The position numbers and the translations under genes were made by a program. A stretch of 64,000 bases of DNA from Pseudomonas sp. GM80. GTDB taxonomy: Bacteria > Pseudomonadota > Gammaproteobacteria > Pseudomonadales > Pseudomonadaceae. The stretch lies in NCBI RefSeq assembly GCF_000282515.1, contig NZ_AKJD01000154.1:1-64000 (forward strand). Reading direction: 5' to 3'. This document shows positions 54,513-63,818 of this stretch, one piece after another. A model generated the notes under the pieces. That model did not search any database and was not told the DNA's origin. It worked only from the letters and a program-made list of their open reading frames with translations. Each line of letters opens with the position of its first letter. Position 1 is the stretch's first letter.

Positions 54513-56616
54513 GTCGTCTCGAACAAAGGCCTCCCTACTCGGCCTGAGCCTCGGTTTGCTGGTTGATCCAGCCTTTGCCGAAGAACCGCAACCCCTCGAA
54601 CTCGACGCTATCAGTGTCGTCTCCGATTACGAATCGCCGACCGGCCCGGTAAAGGGTTACCGCGCTACTCGTTCGTCCAGCGCGACCAAAACCGACACCG
54701 CGATCCGCGATATTCCGCAGGCGATCAGCGTGGTGCCCGCCAGCGTGCTTAAGGATCTGGGCAGCACCAGCGTCGAGCGCGCATTAGATTTTGCTGGCGG
54801 CGTGTCGAAGCAGAACAACTTCGGCGGCCTGACACTGTACGAATACAGCGTGCGCGGCTTCACCACCTCGGAGTTCTACAAGGACGGTTTCAGCGCCAAT
54901 CGCGGTTATCCGAGCACGCCGGATGCGGCCAACATCGAGCGCATTGAGGTGCTCAAAGGCCCGGCGGCCAGCCTGTACGGTCGAGGCGATCCGGGCGGCA
55001 CGGTGAACATCGTCACCAAGAAACCGCAGCCCGAAGCCTTTACCACGCTGCAAACCAGCGCCGGCAGTTGGGATCGCTATCGCACTGCGCTGGACGTCAA
55101 CACGCCGCTGGATGATCAGGGCGATGTGCTCTCGCGGATCAACCTCGCGGTCGAGGACAACAACAGTTTTCGCGACCACGTCGACAGCAAGCGCGTGTTC
55201 GTCGCACCTTCGATCAGTTGGCAACTGAACCCGGACACGTCGTTGTTGGTGGAAAGTGAAATCGTCCGCCACAGCTCCACGTTTGATCGCGGCATCGTTG
55301 CGCCGAACAACACATGGAGCGGCGTGTCGCGCTCGACCTTCCTCGGTGAACCCAACGACGGCAACATCGATAACCACAACAACCTGCTGCAAGCGACCCT
55401 CGAGCATCACCTCAACGACAGCTGGAAGTTGCGCCTGGCCAGTCATTACAAGGACGGCAAACTCTGGGGTTTCGCCTCGGAAGCGCGTGCGCTGAACGCC
55501 GACGGCCACACCGTCAACCGCCGCTATCGCGAGCGCGACACCAACTGGCACGACAGCATCACCCAGCTTGAGCTGCGTGGCCTGTTCGACCTTGGCCCTT
55601 GGCAGCACGAACTGCTGATCGGCACCGAATACGAAAACTTCCGTAAGAACGAGCGCGTCACCACGATTGCTGGCGGCCCCTACGCGATCGACATCTACAA
55701 CCCGATCTACGGCCAGCCGAAACCCAACGGTGCACGTTCGGGCACGGATACGTTCGAACACGTCGAAAGCCATGCGCTGAACCTGCAGGATCAAATCATC
55801 TTCACCGACAAACTGCGCGGGATGATCGGTGCGCGTTTCGAACATTTCGATCAACACATCGACGATCACAGCCGCAACTCCACGAGCAACCAACGGCATG
55901 ACGCCCTCACCCAACGCGCTGGTCTGCTCTATCAACTGACGCCGCAAACCGGTCTGTTCGCCAACGCCTCGACCTCGTTCAAACCGAACAATGGCCTCGA
56001 CGCGTCCGGCAAATCCTTTGACCCGGAAGAAGGCGTCGGCTACGAAGTCGGCATCAAGAACGAGCTGTTCGACGAGCGCCTGAGCAGCACCCTCGCCTTC
56101 TTCCACATCGACAAGGAAAACGTCCTCGCCCTCGACCCTGGCACCGACACCAGCCGCGCGATGGGCAAGGCGCGCAGTCGCGGCTTCGATTGGCAAGTCA
56201 CCGGGCAAGTCACCGATGCGGTGCGGGTGATCGGCGCCTTCGCTTACATCGACGCCGAAGTCACTCAGGGTGACGCGGTGATTCCCACCGGCAGCCGCAT
56301 CCTTGGCGTGGCCAAACGCAGCGGCAGTCTGCTCGGGGTGTATGAATTTCAGGATGGCCGTTTGCGCGGCTCGGACGTCGGCGCGGCGTTCACTTATGTA
56401 GGCGATCGCTCAGGTGAATCCGGCAGCGATTTTCAATTGCCGGCCTATCACACCGTCGACCTGCTGGCCCACTACAAGGCCAGCGACAACGTCACCGTCG
56501 GCCTGAACCTGAACAATCTCTTCGACGAAAAGTATTACGAGCGCTCGTACAGCAATTACTGGGTCAACCCCGGCGAGCCGCGCAATTTCACCGTCAGCCT
56601 GACACTCAATCTGTAA
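54511..56616 (+). CDS. TonB-dependent outer-membrane receptor
   Basis: 701 residues from ATG 54511 (MSSRTKASLLGLSLGLLVDP, signal peptide ending AFA). Plug domain with TAIRDIPQAISVVPASVLKD and the ERIEVLKGPAASLYGRGDPG motif, then the 22-strand barrel ending in Phe-rich NFTVSLTLNL. Siderophore-receptor type by annotation. The DUF4198 gene downstream and the operator-like repeat suggest a metal or metallophore cargo. No sigma-factor signalling domain at the N-terminus. Confidence 0.93.
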   Translation: MSSRTKASLLGLSLGLLVDPAFAEEPQPLELDAISVVSDYESPTGPVKGYRATRSSSATKTDTAIRDIPQAISVVPASVLKDLGSTSVERALDFAGGVSKQNNFGGLTLYEYSVRGFTTSEFYKDGFSANRGYPSTPDAANIERIEVLKGPAASLYGRGDPGGTVNIVTKKPQPEAFTTLQTSAGSWDRYRTALDVNTPLDDQGDVLSRINLAVEDNNSFRDHVDSKRVFVAPSISWQLNPDTSLLVESEIVRHSSTFDRGIVAPNNTWSGVSRSTFLGEPNDGNIDNHNNLLQATLEHHLNDSWKLRLASHYKDGKLWGFASEARALNADGHTVNRRYRERDTNWHDSITQLELRGLFDLGPWQHELLIGTEYENFRKNERVTTIAGGPYAIDIYNPIYGQPKPNGARSGTDTFEHVESHALNLQDQIIFTDKLRGMIGARFEHFDQHIDDHSRNSTSNQRHDALTQRAGLLYQLTPQTGLFANASTSFKPNNGLDASGKSFDPEEGVGYEVGIKNELFDERLSSTLAFFHIDKENVLALDPGTDTSRAMGKARSRGFDWQVTGQVTDAVRVIGAFAYIDAEVTQGDAVIPTGSRILGVAKRSGSLLGVYEFQDGRLRGSDVGAAFTYVGDRSGESGSDFQLPAYHTVDLLAHYKASDNVTVGLNLNNLFDEKYYERSYSNYWVNPGEPRNFTVSLTLNL

Positions 56617-56628
56617 AAGGACGTCACC

Positions 56629-57348
56629 ATGCAATACGGCAAAACCCTCGTGCTCATCGCCGCCCTGTTCGCCGGCCAAGTCTCGGCTCATGGCCTGTGG
56701 ACCGAACAACGGCGCGGCAATATCGAAGTGATCTACGGCCATGGCGCCGAAGACAACGCGTTCAAGGCGCAAAAAATCAGCGGCGCCTGGGCTTATGACG
56801 CGGGCGGCAAGATGATTCCGGTGAGCGTTGAGCGGCTCGCCGATCACGCACGTTTGAAACCGCTGAAGTCGCCTGCGGTGATGGCCGTGGCGCTGAATAA
56901 CGGCATGTGGTCGCAGATGGCTGACAAGAAGTGGGTCAATGAAGGCCGCAGCAAAGTACCGGGCGCTATTGAGGCAACCGAGACATTCAAATACAGCCTG
57001 GCGATTTATCAGCCGGGGGCGAAGTTGCCGAAGCTGGATCAGATCAAGCTGCTGATTTTGCCGGAGGTTGATCCACTGACGGTGGGGCCGGGGAAATCAT
57101 TGCCGGTGCGGGTGTTGCTCGATGGCAAGCCGGCGGCCGGGGTGAAGTTGATTGGCGACTATCGCAGCGCGCCGAACACCCTGAGCACCGAGACCGACAA
57201 GGATGGCCGCGCGCAGGTGCTGGTGCGAAATGAAGGGTTGAACGTGATTGCGGCGCAGGTTGAGGTGCCAGTCAAGGACAGTGCTGATGTGAACAGTCGC
57301 GGCTTGTTCAGCTCACTGACCTTTCTTGGCGAACCACATCACGAGTAA
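56629..57348 (+). CDS. DUF4198 domain-containing periplasmic protein
   Basis: 239 residues with signal peptide (KTLVLIAALFAGQVSA, mature HGLWTEQR). HGLWTEQRRGNIEVIYGHGA and the late carboxypeptidase-regulatory-like segment (VLLDGKPAAGVKLIGDYRSA) are typical. COG5266 members are linked to cobalt/nickel or other divalent metal uptake and often follow TonB receptors. It begins 12 bases after the receptor stop, so it is in the same operon. An N-terminal His in the mature protein could bind metal. Confidence 0.88.
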   Translation: MQYGKTLVLIAALFAGQVSAHGLWTEQRRGNIEVIYGHGAEDNAFKAQKISGAWAYDAGGKMIPVSVERLADHARLKPLKSPAVMAVALNNGMWSQMADKKWVNEGRSKVPGAIEATETFKYSLAIYQPGAKLPKLDQIKLLILPEVDPLTVGPGKSLPVRVLLDGKPAAGVKLIGDYRSAPNTLSTETDKDGRAQVLVRNEGLNVIAAQVEVPVKDSADVNSRGLFSSLTFLGEPHHE

Positions 57349-57360
57349 TCATCACAAATC

Positions 57361-57455
57361 CCCTGTAGGAGTGAGCCTGCTCGCGATTGCGGTGTGTCAT
57401 TCAACTCACATGTTGAATGCTGAAACGCATCGCGAGCAGGCTCACTCCTACAGGG
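57361..57455. repeat. Inverted repeat, family C (CCTGTAGGAGTGAGCCTGC)
   Basis: 27-base arms (57361-57387 and 57429-57455), perfect complements, around a spacer holding a second small CATTCAAC/GTTGAATG hairpin. Confidence 0.9.
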
Positions 57456-57467
57456 TGCAGCGGTGGT

Positions 57468-58520
57468 TTAAAGCTCGCCCAGGCCGTCGATCAGCGCCTG
57501 ATTCTGCTCCGGCGTGCCAATCGAGATCCGCAGGAACTGTGCAATCCGCTCCTGCTTGAAGTGCCGCACAATCACGCCCTGCTCGCGCAATTTCGCCGCC
57601 AGCCCCGCCGCATCATGCTGCGGATGCCGGGCGAAGATGAAGTTCGCCGCCGACGGCAGCACTTCAAAACCCTTGGCCTGCAACTGCGCGATCACCCACT
57701 CGCGGCTCTCGATCACCAGACGGCAGGTCTTGTCGAAATACTCGCGATCTTCGAACGCGGCAGCAGCACCGACAATCGCCAGACGATCCAGCGGATAGGA
57801 GTTGAAGCTGTTCTTGATCCGCTCCAGCGCCTCGATCAAGTCCGGATGCCCGACCGCCAGACCCACGCGCAAACCGGCCAGCGAGCGCGATTTGGACAGG
57901 GTCTGCGTCACCAGCAGGTTCGGATAACGATTCACCAGACTGATCGCTGTCTCGCCGCCGAAGTCGATGTACGCCTCATCCACCACCACGACTGAATCCG
58001 GGCTGGCCTTGAGGATTTGTTCAACCGCGTCCAGCGCCAGCAGGCACCCGGTCGGTGCGTTCGGGTTAGGGAAGATGATTCCGCCATTTGGCCTGGCGTA
58101 GTCAGCCGGGTCGATCTGGAACTGCGCGTCCAGCGGCACCGCATCGTATTGGATGCCGTACAACCCGCAGTAAACCGGATAGAAGCTGTAGCTGATGTCC
58201 GGGAACAACAACGGCTGATCATGCTGCAGCAAACCGTGGAAAATGTGCGCGAGCACTTCGTCCGAACCGTTACCGAGAAACACTTGATTGCTCTGTACGC
58301 CGTAGTAGTTGGCGACGGCAGTTTTCAGCAGATCGCTGTTCGGATCCGGGTACAGGCGCAGGTTGTCGTTGAGTTCGACCTGCATCGCCGCCAAGGCTTT
58401 TGGCGATGGCCCGTACGGGTTTTCGTTGGTGTTGAGCTTGACCAGTTTGGTCAGCTTCGGCTGTTCGCCCGGCACGTATGGCACCAGATCCTTGACGAAC
58501 GGGCTCCAGAATTTACTCAT
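57468..58520 (-). CDS. hisC: Histidinol-phosphate aminotransferase
   Basis: 350 residues, fold type I PLP enzyme. KLNTNENPYGPSPKALAAM at the start; the PLP lysine lies in TLSKSRSLAGLRVGLAVG. Converts imidazole acetol-phosphate to histidinol-phosphate. Follows hisD by 3 bases in the hisG-hisD-hisC order seen in PA4449-PA4447. Confidence 0.96.
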   Translation of the reverse strand: MSKFWSPFVKDLVPYVPGEQPKLTKLVKLNTNENPYGPSPKALAAMQVELNDNLRLYPDPNSDLLKTAVANYYGVQSNQVFLGNGSDEVLAHIFHGLLQHDQPLLFPDISYSFYPVYCGLYGIQYDAVPLDAQFQIDPADYARPNGGIIFPNPNAPTGCLLALDAVEQILKASPDSVVVVDEAYIDFGGETAISLVNRYPNLLVTQTLSKSRSLAGLRVGLAVGHPDLIEALERIKNSFNSYPLDRLAIVGAAAAFEDREYFDKTCRLVIESREWVIAQLQAKGFEVLPSAANFIFARHPQHDAAGLAAKLREQGVIVRHFKQERIAQFLRISIGTPEQNQALIDGLGEL

Positions 58521-58523
58521 GCT

Positions 58524-59861
58524 TTATTCCCCCTGCCCTTGAAGAAAGTCTGCGTCTTTGATGCGGTATTCGGCGCTGCGCGCGTGCGCACTCAGCGATT
58601 CGCCACGGGCCAGCACGGAGGCGGTTTTACCCAACTCGGAAGCACCGGCCTCGGAGCAGAAGATGATCGACGAACGCTTCTGGAAGTCATACACACCCAG
58701 TGGCGAAGAGAAACGCGCGGTGCCGGAGGTCGGCAATACGTGGTTCGGGCCTGCGCAGTAGTCGCCCAGCGCTTCGGAAGTGTGACGGCCCATGAAGATC
58801 GCGCCGGCGTGGCGGATCTGCGGCAGCCAGGCCTGTGGGTCAGCAACCGACAATTCCAGGTGCTCCGGGGCGATGCGGTTGGCGACTTCGATGGCTTGGG
58901 CCATGTCCTTCACGTGAATCAACGCACCACGACCATTGATCGAGGTTTCGATGATGGTCGCGCGATCCATGGTCGGCAGCAGTTTGTCGATGCTGGCGGC
59001 GACCTTGTCGAGGAACTCGGCGTCCGGGCTGACCAGAATCGCCTGCGCGTCTTCGTCGTGCTCGGCTTGCGAGAACAGATCCATGGCGATCCAGTCCGGA
59101 TCGGTCTGGCCGTCGCACACCACGAGGATTTCCGAAGGGCCGGCGATCATGTCGATGCCAACCTGACCGAACACGTGGCGCTTGGCCGTGGCGACATAAA
59201 TGTTGCCCGGGCCAACCACTTTGTCGACTTTCGGCACGCTTTCGGTGCCATAAGCCAAGGCAGCAACGGCTTGCGCGCCACCGATGGTGAACACGCGGTC
59301 GACGCCGGCGATGCACGCGGCGGCCAACACCAACTCGTTGATTTCACCACGAGGGGTCGGCACGACCATGACCACTTCGGTCACGCCGGCGACTTTGGCC
59401 GGAATCGCGTTCATCAATACCGACGACGGATACGACGCCTTGCCGCCCGGCACATAGAGACCGGCGCGATCCAGTGGCGTGACCTTCTGGCCCAGCACGG
59501 TGCCGTCAGCCTCGGTGTAGCTCCAGGAATCCTGCTTCTGTTTTTCGTGGTAGCTGCGCACGCGGGCGGCGGCTTTTTCCAGCGCTTCGCGCTGTGGCAC
59601 GGTGATGCGCGTCAGCGCCAGTTCCAGGCGCTCGCGCGGCAGGATCAGGTCAGCCATCGAAGCGACTTCGAGGCCGTCGAACTTCTCGGTGAACTCGACC
59701 AGCGCCGCGTCACCGCGTTCGCGCACAGCCTTGATGATGTCCAGCACCCGCTGATTGACCGAGTCGTCAGACACACTTTCCCAGCTCAGCAGATGATCCA
59801 GATGATGCGCGAAATCCGGGTCAGCAGCGTTGAGTCGGCGAATTGCAGTCGTTGCGGTCAT
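58524..59861 (-). CDS. hisD: Histidinol dehydrogenase
   Basis: 445 residues from ATG 59861 (MTATTAIRRLNAADPDF), GAGG upstream; the open frame extends back to 60347 but overlaps hisG and is spurious. Typical blocks GGKASYPSSVLMNAIPAKVA and VVGPGNIYVATAKRHVFGQV, and catalytic His in ISINGRGALIHV. Zinc enzyme completing histidine synthesis. Confidence 0.96.
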   Translation of the reverse strand: MTATTAIRRLNAADPDFAHHLDHLLSWESVSDDSVNQRVLDIIKAVRERGDAALVEFTEKFDGLEVASMADLILPRERLELALTRITVPQREALEKAAARVRSYHEKQKQDSWSYTEADGTVLGQKVTPLDRAGLYVPGGKASYPSSVLMNAIPAKVAGVTEVVMVVPTPRGEINELVLAAACIAGVDRVFTIGGAQAVAALAYGTESVPKVDKVVGPGNIYVATAKRHVFGQVGIDMIAGPSEILVVCDGQTDPDWIAMDLFSQAEHDEDAQAILVSPDAEFLDKVAASIDKLLPTMDRATIIETSINGRGALIHVKDMAQAIEVANRIAPEHLELSVADPQAWLPQIRHAGAIFMGRHTSEALGDYCAGPNHVLPTSGTARFSSPLGVYDFQKRSSIIFCSEAGASELGKTASVLARGESLSAHARSAEYRIKDADFLQGQGE

Positions 59862-59986
59862 AGCGAGAGCCTCATAGGAATGGCAAAAACTCAGGCGCCC
59901 TAACTTAGCAGTCGTTTCCGCTTGGGCACCTGAGATTCTGGCTATGAGGCGGATAGACGGGCGCGACTTAACGTCGCGCAGGTGAA

Positions 59987-60622
59987 TCAGCCGCGGTGTC
60001 GCGATTCCACTGCGTTGCGCAGGGTATCGATCAACGCCTGGATTCGGGCGTGTTGCATTTTCATCGAAGCCTTGTTGACCACCAGGCGCGAGCTGATCGT
60101 GGCGATCAGTTCCTGAGGTTCCAGGCCGTTGGCGCGCAAAGTGTTGCCGGTGTCGACCACGTCGATGATCTTGTCCGCCAGACCGATCAGCGGCGCCAGT
60201 TCCATCGAGCCATAGAGCTTGATGATGTCGACCTGACGGCCCTGCTCGGCGTAGTAACGCTTGGCAACGTTGACGAACTTGGTCGCCACGCGCAGACGGC
60301 CCTTGGGCTCGGCCGCACCGATCTTGCCGGCGGTCATCAGCTTGCACTGGGCGATTTGCAGGTCCAGTGGCTCGTACAGGCCCTGGCCGGTGTATTCCAT
60401 CAGCACGTCTTTACCAGCGACGCCGAGGTCGGCCGCGCCATGCTCGACATACGTCGGCACGTCAGTGGCGCGCACGATCAGCAGACGTACGTCTGGCTGA
60501 GTCGTAGGAATAATCAGCTTGCGGCTCTTGTCCGGATTCTCGGTCGGCACGATGCCCGCTTCGGCGAGAAGCGGCAGGGTGTCGTCAAGGATGCGGCCCT
60601 TGGACAGTGCGATGGTCAACAT
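59987..60622 (-). CDS. hisG: ATP phosphoribosyltransferase, short form
   Basis: 211 residues, the HisG-S type lacking the regulatory C-terminal domain. It therefore needs a HisZ partner encoded elsewhere. LSKGRILDDTLPLLAEAGI and the ELIATISSRLVVNKASMK segment are typical. First step of histidine synthesis, cytoplasmic. About 125 bases upstream of hisD, in the same direction. Confidence 0.96.
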   Translation of the reverse strand: MLTIALSKGRILDDTLPLLAEAGIVPTENPDKSRKLIIPTTQPDVRLLIVRATDVPTYVEHGAADLGVAGKDVLMEYTGQGLYEPLDLQIAQCKLMTAGKIGAAEPKGRLRVATKFVNVAKRYYAEQGRQVDIIKLYGSMELAPLIGLADKIIDVVDTGNTLRANGLEPQELIATISSRLVVNKASMKMQHARIQALIDTLRNAVESRHRG

Positions 60623-60652
60623 GGGAAACGTCAGTCCTTATCAAGGTACTCA

Positions 60653-60735
60653 TGTCCGGTCGCAATCGGCGCCGGACACACATCGAGCCGGAAACCGGCT
60701 CGACTCTTAAAATCAGTGGACACGTCCCTGTGTCC
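60653..60735. other. Three consecutive stem-loops between murA and hisG
   Basis: TGTCCGG/CCGGACA (60653-60659, 60672-60678), TCGAGCCGG/CCGGCTCGA (60683-60691, 60695-60703) and GGACAC/GTGTCC (60718-60723, 60730-60735). None has a T tract on the minus strand, so they are intercistronic structures rather than clear terminators. Confidence 0.6.
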
Positions 60736-60746
60736 CAATGCAGCAA

Positions 60747-62012
60747 TCAGCCCGGAACGCGACGGATCTTGGCGCCCAGCATCTGCAGCTTTTCTTCGAT
60801 GCACTCGTAACCACGGTCGATGTGGTAGATGCGGTCGATCAGCGTGTCGCCTTCGGCAACCAGTGCCGAGATCACCAGGCTGGCCGAAGCTCGCAGGTCG
60901 GTGGCCATGACTGGCGCGCCTTTCAGCACTTCAGTACCGGTGACGATGGCAGTGTTGCCTTCGACCTGGATCTTGGCGCCCATGCGGTGCAGCTCGTACA
61001 CGTGCATGAAACGGTTTTCGAAGATCGTCTCGATTACCGCACCAGTGCCTTCGGCAATGGCGTTGAGCGAGATGAACTGCGCCTGCATGTCAGTCGGGAA
61101 AGCCGGGTACGGCGCGGTGCGCACGTTGACTGCTTTCGGACGCTTGCCGTGCATGTTCAGCTCGATCCAGTCCTCACCGCAGGTGATTTCTGCGCCGGCT
61201 TCACGGAGTTTTTCCAGAACGGCTTCGAGGATGGTCGGATCCGTGTCCTTGACCTTGACGCGGCCACCAGTGACGGCAGCAGCCACCAGGTAGGTGCCGG
61301 TTTCAATACGGTCAGGCATGACTTTGTAGAAGCACGAACCCAGACGCTCGACGCCATCAATGGTGATGGTGTCGGTGCCGGCGCCGGAAACCTTGGCGCC
61401 CATGGCGTTAAGGAAGTTCGCCAGGTCAACCACTTCAGGTTCGCGGGCGGCGTTCTGCAACACGCTGCGGCCCTTGGCCAGAGCAGCGGCCATCATGATG
61501 TTCTCGGTACCGGTCACACTGACGGTGTCGAAGAAGAAGCTTGCACCGCGCAGGCCACCTTCAGGCGCCTTGGCCTTGATGTAGCCGCCTTCGACGTCGA
61601 TCACCGCGCCCATGGCTTCGAGACCACGGATGTGCAGGTCGACCGGACGCGAACCGATGGCGCAACCGCCAGGCAGTGCAACTTCGGCTTCACCGAAACG
61701 GGCAACCATCGGGCCCAGTACCAGGATCGACGCACGCATGGTTTTCACCAGTTCGTACGGGGCGATCAGGGTCTTGATGGTGCGCGGGTCGATTTCGACG
61801 CTGAGTTTCTCGTCGATCACCGGCTCAATGCCCATGCGACCGAACAGCTCGATCATGGTGGTGATGTCGTGCAGGTGCGGCAGGTTGCCAACGGTCACCG
61901 GGCCATCGCACAGCAGGGTGGCAGCCAGGATCGGCAGGGCAGAGTTCTTTGCCCCGGAAATGCGGATCTCGCCATCAAGGCGAGCGCCACCGGTAATAAT
62001 CAATTTATCCAT
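60747..62012 (-). CDS. murA: UDP-N-acetylglucosamine 1-carboxyvinyltransferase
   Basis: 421 residues. LIITGGARLDGEIRISGAKN opens the protein, and the active Cys lies in VALPGGCAIGSRPVDLHIRG, the fosfomycin target. First committed step of peptidoglycan synthesis. Upstream of hisG and downstream of ibaG, all on the minus strand, matching PA4450. Confidence 0.97.
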   Translation of the reverse strand: MDKLIITGGARLDGEIRISGAKNSALPILAATLLCDGPVTVGNLPHLHDITTMIELFGRMGIEPVIDEKLSVEIDPRTIKTLIAPYELVKTMRASILVLGPMVARFGEAEVALPGGCAIGSRPVDLHIRGLEAMGAVIDVEGGYIKAKAPEGGLRGASFFFDTVSVTGTENIMMAAALAKGRSVLQNAAREPEVVDLANFLNAMGAKVSGAGTDTITIDGVERLGSCFYKVMPDRIETGTYLVAAAVTGGRVKVKDTDPTILEAVLEKLREAGAEITCGEDWIELNMHGKRPKAVNVRTAPYPAFPTDMQAQFISLNAIAEGTGAVIETIFENRFMHVYELHRMGAKIQVEGNTAIVTGTEVLKGAPVMATDLRASASLVISALVAEGDTLIDRIYHIDRGYECIEEKLQMLGAKIRRVPG

Positions 62013-62034
62013 AAGAATCTCGACGCCCTTAGGC

Positions 62035-62274
62035 TCAGGTGCGCTCGGCCCAGGCCGCGCTGCTGAAAAATTTCATAGTGACCGCATGGATGCTGCCATC
62101 GGTGATCCATGGGTTCAAATGGGCATAGACCTGCTGCTGACGCTTCACCGGGCTCAACGCCGCCAGTTCATCGCTAATCACGTTCAGCTGGAAATTGCAG
62201 CCTTCGCCCTCAACTTCTACCAACGTTCCGGGCAGCTTTCCTTCAAGGAAGCTCTTCACTTCTACGGCCTGCAT
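62035..62274 (-). CDS. ibaG: BolA family protein IbaG
   Basis: 79 residues from ATG 62274 (MQAVEVKSFLEGKLPGTLVE), GAGG upstream. VEGEGCNFQLNVISDELAAL and QQQVYAHLNPWITDGSIHA match IbaG/YrbA. Partner of monothiol glutaredoxin with a shared 2Fe-2S cluster. It follows the mla genes and precedes murA. Confidence 0.94.
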   Translation of the reverse strand: MQAVEVKSFLEGKLPGTLVEVEGEGCNFQLNVISDELAALSPVKRQQQVYAHLNPWITDGSIHAVTMKFFSSAAWAERT

Positions 62275-62320
62275 GCTCAACCTCAATCGGCGCCCTGTGC
62301 GCACGGGTCGGACATCATAC

Positions 62321-62373
62321 AAAAAAGCCCCGCGCCTGCGAACCCCGCATGGCAGGACTCTGACGGGGGGCTT
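62321..62373 (-). terminator. Terminator downstream of mlaB
   Basis: Outer arms AAGCCCC (62325-62331) and GGGGCTT (62367-62373) with an inner helix built on GGGGTTCGCAGG. On the minus strand a run of six T follows. Ends the mla transcript before ibaG. Confidence 0.65.
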
Positions 62374-62389
62374 CTTTATAGATGTGGGT

Positions 62390-62695
62390 TCAGGGGTGCG
62401 CCAACAGTTCGGTCAATTCACTGACCTGAGCAATTTCGCGCATGTCTTCGGGCATTGCGCGGATGCTGACAGCCTTGCCGGCCGCCTTGGCATCGCGCAT
62501 GAAGCACAGCAGCAACGACAAGCCGACGCTGCTGGACTTTTTCACCGCCGAGCAATCGATCACCAGCGATGCCGCTTTACTGGACTTGATCAGTGCCTGG
62601 CCTTCCTTGCGCAAGTCAGGGCCGGTGCGGTAATCCAGCACTCCGCTGAGCAGAAGCTCGTCGACATCACTCATACGAACTGCGGCCTCACTCAT
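62390..62695 (-). CDS. mlaB: STAS domain protein MlaB
   Basis: 101 residues of STAS fold, with SLVIDCSAVKKSSSVGLSLL carrying the usual Ser patch. Cytoplasmic subunit of the MlaFEDB lipid transporter. Overlaps mlaC by 4 bases (ATGA). Confidence 0.93.
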   Translation of the reverse strand: MSEAAVRMSDVDELLLSGVLDYRTGPDLRKEGQALIKSSKAASLVIDCSAVKKSSSVGLSLLLCFMRDAKAAGKAVSIRAMPEDMREIAQVSELTELLAHP

Positions 62696-63339
62696 TGTGC
62701 TGGGTTCTTTTCGGTGGATTCCTTGGCCTTGGCCACTTCACCGGCCCAACCATTGATGGTCTTGTCCAGGTCGTTGCCATTACGCTGCATCGCGTCGGCG
62801 AACTGATCACGGAACAGCTTGCCGATGTTGATGCCGTTGATGATCACGTTGCGCAGTTTCCACTCGCCATTGATCTTCTCCAGCGTGTACTGCACAGGAT
62901 AGATCGCGCCGTTGCTGCCCTTGACGGTCATGTTGACGCTGGTGCGATCACCCGACTCGTCCTTCGCCGGATCAACGGTAATGCCCTGGTTGTTGTACTC
63001 GAGCAAGGCGTTGCCGTAGAACTGGAACAGGCCTTTCTTGAAGTTTTCCTGGAAGGTCTGCATCTGCGCCGGCGTGGCCTTGCGCGAATACTTGACCGTC
63101 ATGATGCTCTTGGAAATGCCTTCGGCGTCCACCACCGGCCCGACGATGCTGTTGAGCGCCGCGTAGAAATCAGTCGGATCCTGCTTGTATTTCTCTTTGT
63201 TGGCCGCCAGATCGGCCAGCAACCGGTTGGTTGTGTCCTGAACCAGATCGTGTGCCGAAGTCGCAGCCGCCACGGCGTTACCCATCAACGGCAAGGCCGC
63301 CAACAGCACCAACAGGCTGCGTCGCAAGATAGAGATCAT
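62692..63339 (-). CDS. mlaC: Periplasmic phospholipid-binding protein MlaC
   Basis: 215 residues with signal peptide (RRSLLVLLAALPLMGNAVAA). HDLVQDTTNRLLADLAANKE and the beta-rich end (VQYTLEKINGEWKLRNVIIN) are typical. Ferries phospholipid between the outer-membrane MlaA and inner-membrane MlaFEDB complexes. Confidence 0.95.
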   Translation of the reverse strand: MISILRRSLLVLLAALPLMGNAVAAATSAHDLVQDTTNRLLADLAANKEKYKQDPTDFYAALNSIVGPVVDAEGISKSIMTVKYSRKATPAQMQTFQENFKKGLFQFYGNALLEYNNQGITVDPAKDESGDRTSVNMTVKGSNGAIYPVQYTLEKINGEWKLRNVIINGINIGKLFRDQFADAMQRNGNDLDKTINGWAGEVAKAKESTEKNPAQ

Positions 63340-63350
63340 TCAAAAGCTCC

Positions 63351-63818
63351 TCATTTGGCGTCTTTGCTAACGGTATTGAGCAGGAATTTACCGATCAGGT
63401 CTTCCAGTACCAGAGACGACTGCGTGTCGTGGATGGTTCCGCCATCCTTCAGCGGTTTGTCTTCCCCACCGACGCTGATACCGATGTACTTCTCGCCCAG
63501 CAGACCAGCGGTCAGGATAGACGCTGTGGAGTCGGTCGGCAGGTTGTCGACCTTTTTATCCACTTGCAGGGTGACCCGACCGGTGAAGCTGTCGCGATCC
63601 AGATCGATCGCCGTGACCTTGCCGATGGTTACACCGGCCATGGTCACTTTGGCTCTGACCGTCAAACCGGCGATATTGTCGAAGTAGGCATAAAGTTTAT
63701 AGGTGTCGGTGGTCGACGTCGGAGACAGGCCACTGACCCGCAACGCAAGCAGCAACAAAGCCAGGATCCCTGCCAGCAGGAACAGGCCGACACCGATTTC
63801 CAGGGTGCGGTTTTGCAT
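63351..63818 (-). CDS. mlaD: MlaD, MCE domain subunit
   Basis: 155 residues. One N-terminal membrane helix (VGLFLLAGILALLLLALRV), then an MCE domain (YKLYAYFDNIAGLTVRAKVT, then MAGVTIGKV). Forms the hexameric periplasmic ring of the Mla transporter. Start overlaps the mlaE stop by one base. Confidence 0.95.
   Translation of the reverse strand: MQNRTLEIGVGLFLLAGILALLLLALRVSGLSPTSTTDTYKLYAYFDNIAGLTVRAKVTMAGVTIGKVTAIDLDRDSFTGRVTLQVDKKVDNLPTDSTASILTAGLLGEKYIGISVGGEDKPLKDGGTIHDTQSSLVLEDLIGKFLLNTVSKDAK

Noticed and set aside
58017..59903. 628-residue plus-strand frame over hisC and hisD
   Set aside because: Antisense to two clear histidine genes.
59862..60347. N-terminal extension of hisD
   Set aside because: The open frame runs back into hisG, but its residues have no hisD similarity and the ATG at 59861 has a proper site.
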